Assembly: GCA_900557455.1 (NCBI GenBank)
Contig: USSM01000007.1
Coordinates: forward strand, 1 to 56,018
Direction of reading: 5' to 3'
Length of the DNA stretch: 56,018 nt
From: an uncultured Collinsella sp.
GTDB taxonomy: Bacteria > Actinomycetota > Coriobacteriia > Coriobacteriales > Coriobacteriaceae
The translations under genes were made by a program, and so were the position numbers. Numbering within the stretch: position 1 is the first letter of the stretch; every line of letters begins with the position of its first letter. Positions 50,613 through 56,018 of the stretch are shown piece by piece. Below the pieces are notes generated by a model. The model made no database searches. It was not told the DNA's origin and saw only the letters and a program-made list of their open reading frames with translations.

Positions 50613-51251
50613 TTGTTGGACAGCTATTTTACTCTGCAATCGAATATTGAGGTTTCGGGCGAGTTTGTGGACCGCAAGAGCCGATTTATTGCCCAGCTGG
50701 TCCATATTGAGTCCGAGGATGAGGCGAATGCCTTTATCGAGATGGTTCGCAAGCGTCATTACGACGCTCGACACAATGTTCCCGCGTGGATTTTAGTCGA
50801 TGGACGCGAGCGCCAGAGCGATGATGGTGAGCCGAGCCGCACGAGCGGTATGCCGACGCTCGAGGTGTTGCGCGGCGCAGAGCTCAAAAATGTTTGCTGC
50901 GTGGTGACGCGCTATTTTGGTGGCACGCTGTTGGGACCTGGTGGCTTGGTGCGCGCCTATACTGCGGCGACGCAGGCGGCGGTGGCAGCTGCTCGGGAGG
51001 CCGGGCAGATTGTCGAGATGACGAGTGTCGTGCCTGTTGACGTGCATGTGGCCTATCCGCAGTATGAGCAGGTGCTTCGTTTGGCGCAGGATTCGGGTGC
51101 CAAGGTTTCGGATACCGATTACGCGGATGCCGTGACACTTCACTTGGTGTTTAAGGCGGGGGAGCAGGAGCTATTTTGCGCCAAGATGCGCGAGCTTATG
51201 GCGGGGTGCGAGGAGATCGAGGTCGGCGCTCCCGAATTTGCCGAGTTCTAA
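50613..51251 (+). CDS. YigZ/IMPACT-family protein
   Basis: A 212-residue UPF0029 protein: an N-terminal IMPACT domain (EVDRKSRFIAQ-like EFVDRKSRFIAQLVHIESEDEANAFIE, HNVPAWIL, SDDGEPSRTSGMPTLEVL, VVTRYFGGTLLGPGGLVRAYT) and a C-terminal DUF1949 domain. Function in bacteria is unclear; a link to translation control is suspected. Start TTG 50613 (or TTG 50616) after GAGGGG; no ATG is available near. Confidence 0.92.
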   Translation: MLDSYFTLQSNIEVSGEFVDRKSRFIAQLVHIESEDEANAFIEMVRKRHYDARHNVPAWILVDGRERQSDDGEPSRTSGMPTLEVLRGAELKNVCCVVTRYFGGTLLGPGGLVRAYTAATQAAVAAAREAGQIVEMTSVVPVDVHVAYPQYEQVLRLAQDSGAKVSDTDYADAVTLHLVFKAGEQELFCAKMRELMAGCEEIEVGAPEFAEF

Positions 51252-51254
51252 TGG

Positions 51255-51305
51255 CGACGGCCGGCGTGCTTTTGGATGGATCCCAAGCGCGCCGGCCGTC
51301 GTTTT
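51255..51305 (+). terminator. Terminator between yigZ and the convergent C_GCAxxG_C_C gene
   Basis: A 17-pair stem with one G-T (51255-51271 with 51285-51301) around a 13-base loop, followed by TTTTCT. Confidence 0.8.
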
Positions 51306-51318
51306 CTGTTGCTGCCGT

Positions 51319-51765
51319 TTACTCGGCGAGCTGCTTTAGCACATCGCAGGCGATCTCGACGGCATCGTCGATGCAACCAGGGCAGCTGCGGAGCGGACCC
51401 TTATCCGATCCGACGCCCTTGAGCGTGCCGCAGACGGTCGTTGTGTTCTTCGTTTTAAAACGCTTGGCGATTTCGCGCGACAGCTTGTAGGTCTGGCCCT
51501 TGGTCTTGGGGTTTTCCATGCCGTCGCTCATTACAAAACCCATGATGGCCACGGCGCCCGAGATGGCGCCGCAGGTTTCGGTCATGCCGCCCATGCCGGC
51601 GCCAAAGCCCTCGGTGAGGGTAAAGGCGACCTGGGGGTCGAGTCCGACGGCAGGTGCGAGCGTGCAGGCGACGGCCTGGGCGCAGTTGAAGCCACGGGCA
51701 TGGTATTCGGCAGCCTGAGCCTGACAGGCGGTGATGTCGAGCTGGGCCGTATCGATTTGCTTCAT
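51319..51765 (-). CDS. C_GCAxxG_C_C-family (redox-active) protein
   Basis: A 148-residue protein with the cysteine pattern of the C_GCAxxG_C_C family: GFNCAQAVACTLAPAVGL, GGMTETCGAISGAVAIMG, TTVCGTLKGVGSD and SCPGCIDDAVEIACDVL. Members are predicted redox or metal-binding proteins; no reaction is established. ATG at 51765 is preceded by AAGGAG on the minus strand; the open frame upstream has no ribosome site. Confidence 0.85.
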   Translation of the reverse strand: MKQIDTAQLDITACQAQAAEYHARGFNCAQAVACTLAPAVGLDPQVAFTLTEGFGAGMGGMTETCGAISGAVAIMGFVMSDGMENPKTKGQTYKLSREIAKRFKTKNTTTVCGTLKGVGSDKGPLRSCPGCIDDAVEIACDVLKQLAE

Positions 51766-51928
51766 CGTTGTCTCCTTAGTCACGGTGTACCCGCCTATGG
51801 TACCCATGACGGTGCGTGTAATCATCGAGAGCTTCATGGATGCCTCATTTTTATCTATCGAGCAAATGCCCAAGGCTTGAGATAAATACCCCTGATCAAT
51901 TTGTCCCATAACCTACCTTGGGGATGGG

Positions 51929-51957
51929 TTGAGAGGGGTGCAGGGTAGCGGTATCGT
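51929..51957 (+). promoter_or_regulatory. Possible promoter of the sulfhydrylase gene
   Basis: TTGAGA (51929-51934) and TATCGT (51952-51957) are 17 bp apart, 40 bp before the start codon. No SAM riboswitch or T-box is visible. Confidence 0.4.
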
Positions 51958-51996
51958 GAACCGAATAAAAACAAAACCCAAGTAAGGGAGTTGGAT

Positions 51997-53280
51997 ATGA
52001 GCGAGCAGACCATCGGTACGACATGTGTTCAGGGCGGGTATCACCCGGGAGATGCGGAGCCGCGCCAGGTGCCCATCTACCAGTCCACCACGTGGAAGTA
52101 CGACACGTCCGAGCACATGGGCAAGCTGTTTGACCTGGAGGAGTCGGGCTATTTCTACAGCCGTCTGCAGAATCCCACGTGCGATTTGGTTGCCGCCAAG
52201 ATCTGCGAGATGGAGGGCGGCACCGCAGCGATGCTCACGAGCTCGGGCATGGCCGCGAACTTCCTCGCGATCTTTAACGTTGCCGGCGCCGGCGATCACG
52301 TGGTCGCGAGCTCCGCCATCTACGGCGGTACCTACAACCTGCTCGCCCATACCATGGAGCGCATGGGTCTGACCTGCACGTTCGTTGCCCCCGACTGCAC
52401 CGACGAGGAGCTCGAGGCAGCCTTCCAGCCCAACACCAAGCTTGTCTTTGGCGAGACGATTGCTAACCCCGCCCTTGCCGTGCTCGATATTGAGCGCTTT
52501 GCCAAGGCCGCGCACGACCACGGCGTACCGCTGATGGTCGACAACACCTTCCCGACGCCCGTGATGTGCCGTCCCTTTGAGTGGGGCGCCGACATCGTCA
52601 CGCACTCCACCACTAAGTACATGGATGGCCATGCGGCCTACCTGGGTGGCGTGATCGTCGACCATGGCCAGTTTGACTGGATGGCCCATGCGGACAAGTT
52701 CCCGGGTCTCACCACGCCTGACGAGAGCTACCACGGCGTGACCTATGCCGAGAAGTTCGGTCGCGAGGGCGCCTTTATTACCAAGGCCACTGCGCAGCTT
52801 ATGCGCGATCTTGGTCCTATGCAGAACCCGCAGGCGGCGTTTTTCTTGAACAGCTCGCTCGAGAGCCTGCATGTGCGCATGCCGCGTCATTGCGAGAACG
52901 GCCTGGCCGTTGCCAAGTTCCTGCAGAGTCATCCCAAGGTGCGCTTCGTGAGCTATCCGGGCTTGGAGGGCGACAAGTACTATGACCTGGCTCAGAAGTA
53001 CATGCCCAACGGTACCTGCGGCGTTGTGAGCTTTGGCTTTAACGGTGGTCGCGCGGCGGCCGAGACCTTTATGAAGAGCCTCAAGCTCGCCCAGATCGCC
53101 ACGCACGTGGCCGACGCCCGCACTTGCTGCCTGCATCCTGCCAACGCCACGCATCGCCAGATGAACGATGAAGAGCTCATCGCCTGTGGCATTTCCGCCG
53201 ACATGGTACGCCTGTCGTGCGGCCTCGAGGACACGGCCGACTTGATTGCCGACCTTGAGCAGGCGCTCGAGCAGTGCTAG
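51997..53280 (+). CDS. O-acetylhomoserine sulfhydrylase-type PLP enzyme
   Basis: A 427-residue Cys/Met-metabolism PLP enzyme. VPIYQSTTWKYDTSEHMGKLFDLEESGYFYSRLQNPTCD, MLTSSGMAANFLAIFN, VDNTFPTP and HSTTKYMDGHAAYLGG with the PLP Lys207 are seen; the C-terminal LSCGLEDTADLIADLEQAL is typical. The SR-LQNPT form and length favour O-acetylhomoserine sulfhydrylase (homocysteine from sulfide), but methionine gamma-lyase cannot be excluded by eye. ATG 51997 after AAGGGAG. Confidence 0.88.
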   Translation: MSEQTIGTTCVQGGYHPGDAEPRQVPIYQSTTWKYDTSEHMGKLFDLEESGYFYSRLQNPTCDLVAAKICEMEGGTAAMLTSSGMAANFLAIFNVAGAGDHVVASSAIYGGTYNLLAHTMERMGLTCTFVAPDCTDEELEAAFQPNTKLVFGETIANPALAVLDIERFAKAAHDHGVPLMVDNTFPTPVMCRPFEWGADIVTHSTTKYMDGHAAYLGGVIVDHGQFDWMAHADKFPGLTTPDESYHGVTYAEKFGREGAFITKATAQLMRDLGPMQNPQAAFFLNSSLESLHVRMPRHCENGLAVAKFLQSHPKVRFVSYPGLEGDKYYDLAQKYMPNGTCGVVSFGFNGGRAAAETFMKSLKLAQIATHVADARTCCLHPANATHRQMNDEELIACGISADMVRLSCGLEDTADLIADLEQALEQC

Positions 53281-53352
53281 GCTAGCTCCTTACAAGGTGC
53301 CGATGCTGGCAGAAAGCTTCGGCGACCTTTCGTTCCGATTCCGTAGGCGGGA

Positions 53353-53397
53353 CCCCAATCGCGGCTGTTTGCAGGCGATTGGGGCCCCGTTTTTTTG
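53353..53397 (+). terminator. Terminator after the sulfhydrylase gene
   Basis: CCCCAATCGC (53353-53362) and GCGATTGGGG (53375-53384) form a ten-pair stem; CCCCG and seven T follow. Confidence 0.85.
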
Positions 53398-53422
53398 CGT
53401 TGGGCCACTCGAAAGGATGGAT

Positions 53423-54727
53423 ATGGAGAAAACTGCAGAGCAGCTGCGCCGCGAGCACATTGCTCTAGAGGGCGACACCCATGGCAAGAACAAATGGGCG
53501 ATTCTGTTTACCGTGCTCATCATGACGTTTATGGTGTGTCTGGATTCGACCGTCGTGACCGTGGCGCTGCCCGTGATGCAAAAGGAGCTGGGCGTGGGCC
53601 TCGACCGCATCCAGCTGGTGAGTTCGGTGTATCTGCTTGCGACATGCGTGGCTATGTTGCCGTTTGGCCGTCTGGGTGATGTGCGCGGCAAGGTGAATGT
53701 GTTCCAGCTGGGCGTCATCGTCTTTTCGGTCGGTTCGCTGCTGTGCGGCCTTTCGGCCTCGCTCGAGGTTCTTATCCTGGCACGCATTGTTCAGGGCATC
53801 GGTTGCGCAGCGGCCATGGCTAACAACATGGGTATCATCACCGAATCGTTTCCGGCGCGCGAACGAGGTCGTGCCATGGGTATTCTCGCGACCTTTGTGG
53901 CCCTCGGCATGATGTGTGGCCCCGTGCTCGGCGGCATGCTGGTGGCAAGCTTTCCCTGGGAGAGCATCTTCCTCATCAACCTACCCATCGGCGTCATCTC
54001 GTTTATCGTGGGGCTCTACACGCTGCCGCATGTTAGGCCAGAGGCTGGCGAACGCCCCATGCCCCTTGCCGAGGCTGCTCGCCGCTGTTTTGCAAATTCG
54101 GCCTTCACCATCAACCTTGTCTGCATGCTCATCGTGTTCGTTGGCATTGGCGCATCCGAGTTTATTCTGCCGTTCTATTTTCAGGACGCCCACAGCTTTG
54201 GTTCTGACGTTTCGGGCCTGCTGTTTTTGGCGCTGCCGATGGTGAATGCCTTTATCGGCCCGCTTTCGGGTACGGTTTCGGACCGTGTTGGCTGCGAGGG
54301 CCCCACGGCGGTCGGCCTGGGCGTGTACGTATGCGGTCTTTTTGCGGTAAGCACGCTCGATGAGCGCTCTTCTATCCCTGTGATCGTGTGCTGTGTCGCG
54401 TTTATGTCGTGCGGTACGTCGATTTTCCAGAGTCCCAACAACTCGCTGTACATGGGCTCGGCTCCGCGTGAAGCGCTCGGCTTTGCGGGCAGCCTGGGTA
54501 GCCTGGCGCGCTATGCGGGTATGGCAGTGGGCATTACGGCGGCGTCGCATATCCTGTATGGGCAGATGAGCGTGGCGATGGGCGAGGCCGTGACCAGTTT
54601 TGTTGCAGGCCGTCCGGATGTGTTCCTGTTTGGCTTTCGCTCGGTGTTCTATGTGTTGATGGCCGTGGCAGCCGTGGGCTTTGCGCTCGCCATGGTGCGT
54701 TTGGTGAGGATGCGCGCCCGCCATTAG
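53423..54727 (+). CDS. MFS transporter (drug:H+ antiporter type)
   Basis: A 434-residue transporter with about 12-14 helices. LIMTFMVCLDSTVVTVALPVMQKEL is the first-helix motif of DHA2-like exporters, LPFGRLGDVRGK the loop 2-3 motif A, and FVALGMMCGPVLGGMLVASFPWESIFLINLPIG motif C region of antiporters. Substrate unknown. ATG 53423 (or 53417) follows AAAGGA. Single gene between terminator and xpt. Confidence 0.88.
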   Translation: MEKTAEQLRREHIALEGDTHGKNKWAILFTVLIMTFMVCLDSTVVTVALPVMQKELGVGLDRIQLVSSVYLLATCVAMLPFGRLGDVRGKVNVFQLGVIVFSVGSLLCGLSASLEVLILARIVQGIGCAAAMANNMGIITESFPARERGRAMGILATFVALGMMCGPVLGGMLVASFPWESIFLINLPIGVISFIVGLYTLPHVRPEAGERPMPLAEAARRCFANSAFTINLVCMLIVFVGIGASEFILPFYFQDAHSFGSDVSGLLFLALPMVNAFIGPLSGTVSDRVGCEGPTAVGLGVYVCGLFAVSTLDERSSIPVIVCCVAFMSCGTSIFQSPNNSLYMGSAPREALGFAGSLGSLARYAGMAVGITAASHILYGQMSVAMGEAVTSFVAGRPDVFLFGFRSVFYVLMAVAAVGFALAMVRLVRMRARH

Positions 54728-54885
54728 CTTGTGGAGGCAGGCTTGCCACGAATCGGCCCATCTACTGGTCTTGCGGCTTTATGGTGCGATGCGGCTTGTG
54801 GGACGGGCGGGGGTCGGTCCGTGGTAGACTATCGAACAACGTTTATTAATCGCGCGGTATCGTTGCCGCGAGAAGGGGTTGCGCC

Positions 54886-55464
54886 ATGCAGGAGCTTGAG
54901 GATCGTATTCGCCATGACGGCATCGTAAAGGCCGGTAACGTCCTTAAGGTTGATGCCTTCCTCAACCACCAGTGCGACGTTGAGTTGTTCGACCACATGG
55001 GCGCCGAGTGGGCCCATCTGTTCGAGGGCGTCGAGATCAACAAGATCCTGACGATCGAGGCTTCGGGCATTGGCATGGCTTGCATCGCGGCCCAGCATTT
55101 TGGCGGCGTGCCGGTTGTCTTTGCCAAGAAGGCGCAGTCCATCAACCTCGACGGCGAGCAGTATGCCACGACCATCTACTCCTTTACCAAGCAGAAGGAG
55201 TATCCGGTCATCGTTGGCAAGCGCTTCCTGTCCGAGGGCGACAAGGTCCTGATTATCGACGACTTTTTGGCCAACGGCTGCGCGCTCGAGGGTCTTATCA
55301 AGATCTGTGAGGCTGCGGGTGCCGAGGTGTCCGGTATTGGCATTGCGGTGGAGAAGGGCTTCCAGGGCGGTGGCGATAAGCTCCGCGAGCGCGGCTTCCG
55401 CGTTGAGAGCCTGGCCCGTATCGCCGATATGGACTGCGAGACCGGCGAGATCACCTTCGCCTAA
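54886..55464 (+). CDS. xpt: Xanthine phosphoribosyltransferase
   Basis: A 192-residue type I PRTase converting xanthine to [50 protein letters not shown], the PRPP loop [18 protein letters not shown] and KGFQGGG match the Xpt family closely. A hairpin CGCGG (54853-54857) with CCGCG (54866-54870) precedes the ribosome site AGAAGGGG. No purine riboswitch is present. Confidence 0.95.
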   Translation: MQELEDRIRHDGIVKAGNVLKVDAFLNHQCDVELFDHMGAEWAHLFEGVEINKILTIEASGIGMACIAAQHFGGVPVVFAKKAQSINLDGEQYATTIYSFTKQKEYPVIVGKRFLSEGDKVLIIDDFLANGCALEGLIKICEAAGAEVSGIGIAVEKGFQGGGDKLRERGFRVESLARIADMDCETGEITFA

Positions 55465-55491
55465 GCGCGCAACACAAGCGATTGGTATGCG

Positions 55492-55527
55492 ATGTGACAA
55501 AGGGACTGTCCCTTTGTCACATTTTTT
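55492..55527 (+). terminator. Palindromic terminator after xpt (GTGACAAA repeat, copy 2)
   Basis: ATGTGACAAAGGGAC (55492-55506) and GTCCCTTTGTCACAT (55508-55522) are complementary over 15 pairs and followed by TTTTT. Its first ten bases of each arm equal copy 1 at 47279-47309. Confidence 0.85.
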
Positions 55528-55547
55528 GTATGAGGGGAGGTGTTGAT

Positions 55548-55928
55548 ATGGATGAGAACAAGATGGGATGGCGCGAGTATGCGCGCTATGCCGAGATGTC
55601 GGTCGAGGAGTTGGCGCGCGATTGCGAGGTGCAGGTGTTTCGCGCGACGGGCCCGGGTGGGCAGGGCGTGAACACGACGGACTCGGCGGTGCGCATGAAG
55701 CATGGGCCCACGGGGATTACCGTGACGGCGCGCGAGAGCCGCAGTCAGTTCCAAAACCGTAGCAGCTGCCTGCGTAAGCTGCGCGCTGAGCTTGAGCGTC
55801 GCGGACGTCCACCGCGCCGACGCGTAAAGACCAAGGTGCCTCAGCGCTCTCGCCAGCGCAGGCTCAATGATAAGTACTTCAACGCCATTAAAAAGGCCAA
55901 CCGTCGCAAGCCGGGCAGCGACGAATAG
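55548..55928 (+). CDS. Stand-alone GGQ-domain release-factor-like protein
   Basis: A 126-residue protein with an RF-1 domain: [32 protein letters not shown] holds the GGQ tripeptide that triggers peptidyl-tRNA hydrolysis. There is no stop-codon recognition domain. A basic C-terminal tail (about residues 85-126, rich in Arg/Lys) fits ArfB/YaeJ-like ribosome rescue, where such a tail enters the mRNA channel. ATG 55548 follows GGGGAGG at 7 nt. Alternative: a peer of PrfH-type factors. Confidence 0.82.
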   Translation: MDENKMGWREYARYAEMSVEELARDCEVQVFRATGPGGQGVNTTDSAVRMKHGPTGITVTARESRSQFQNRSSCLRKLRAELERRGRPPRRRVKTKVPQRSRQRRLNDKYFNAIKKANRRKPGSDE

Positions 55929-55968
55929 CCTCCTCATAAGTTGCGGTGAAATAGGGATTGTTTGGGGG

Positions 55969-56018
55969 TGCGGACAGAAAGTTGGACCGTGAAGCGGTCC
56001 GGACTGGAGGTTCGCATG
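55969..56018 (+). other. Start of a further gene, possibly an IS3-type element end
   Basis: The window stops at ATG 56016, preceded by GGAGG (56006-56010). Just upstream, GGACAGAAAGTTGGACC (from 55974) followed by GGACCG/CGGTCC (55984-56000) resembles the left end of IS3/IS150-type elements, which place the transposase start shortly inside. The coding sequence itself is outside the window. Confidence 0.35.

Noticed and set aside
54728..54885. Possible purine riboswitch before xpt
   Set aside because: The conserved purine aptamer blocks are absent; only a small GC hairpin is present.

Overview
The window is about 56 kb of GC-rich bacterial chromosome. The gene set and order point to the Actinomycetota, class Coriobacteriia, most likely a Collinsella-like gut bacterium. 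The clues are a cell-wall/division cluster without ftsA but with sepF, yggT and divIVA downstream of ftsZ, a four-S1-domain rpsA with a TTG start, a bacterial class A RNase P RNA, and many GTG/TTG starts. The genus is inferred from overall character, not from a search. No tRNA or rRNA genes and no complete insertion sequence were seen.

Layout. 1-15.7 kb: the dcw cluster mraZ-rsmH-ftsL-ftsI-murF-mraY-murD-ftsW-murG-murC-murB-ftsQ-ftsZ, read in one direction from a promoter that overlaps MraZ-box-like repeats. murE and ftsA are not in the cluster. 15.8-23.8 kb: the usual actinobacterial post-ftsZ block (pgeF-yggS-sepF-yggT-divIVA), split by a complete pstSCAB-phoU phosphate uptake operon whose first gene overlaps pgeF. 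23.8-27.3 kb: a small AT-richer membrane-protein gene, a nitroreductase, and a Pit phosphate transporter with its DUF47 partner. 27.4-33.3 kb: a short unknown protein, a Bax inhibitor-1 family protein, a PARG-type macrodomain protein with an altered catalytic motif, an SGNH hydrolase, and thiC-thiD under a TPP riboswitch. 33.4-40.3 kb: a membrane protein, yaaA, an M18 aminopeptidase, polA and a Cof-type HAD phosphatase. 40.6-44.1 kb: argG and argH, with a 24-codon arginine-rich leader peptide ahead of argG and an unannotated 56-codon ORF between the two genes. 44.4-56 kb: ndk, rpiB, a CyuA-like cysteine desulfidase, a HAD hydrolase, rpsA, rnpB, yigZ, a C_GCAxxG_C_C protein, an O-acetylhomoserine sulfhydrylase, an MFS exporter, xpt and a stand-alone GGQ release-factor-like protein. 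The window ends on a start codon with a good ribosome binding site.

Beyond the ordinary genes, two things stand out. First, the argG leader has the parts of a classical ribosome-stalling attenuator: a strong Shine-Dalgarno site, six Arg codons in the last ten with three CGA just before the stop, and mutually exclusive downstream stems. Second, several intergenic regions hold long, nearly perfect inverted repeats. One approximately 98-nt element occurs twice (about 47.14-47.24 and 50.29-50.39 kb), and the copies differ by compensatory changes in three base pairs plus loss of one whole pair, so the structure itself appears to be maintained. Base pairings and promoters were worked out by eye and no folding or database search was run.
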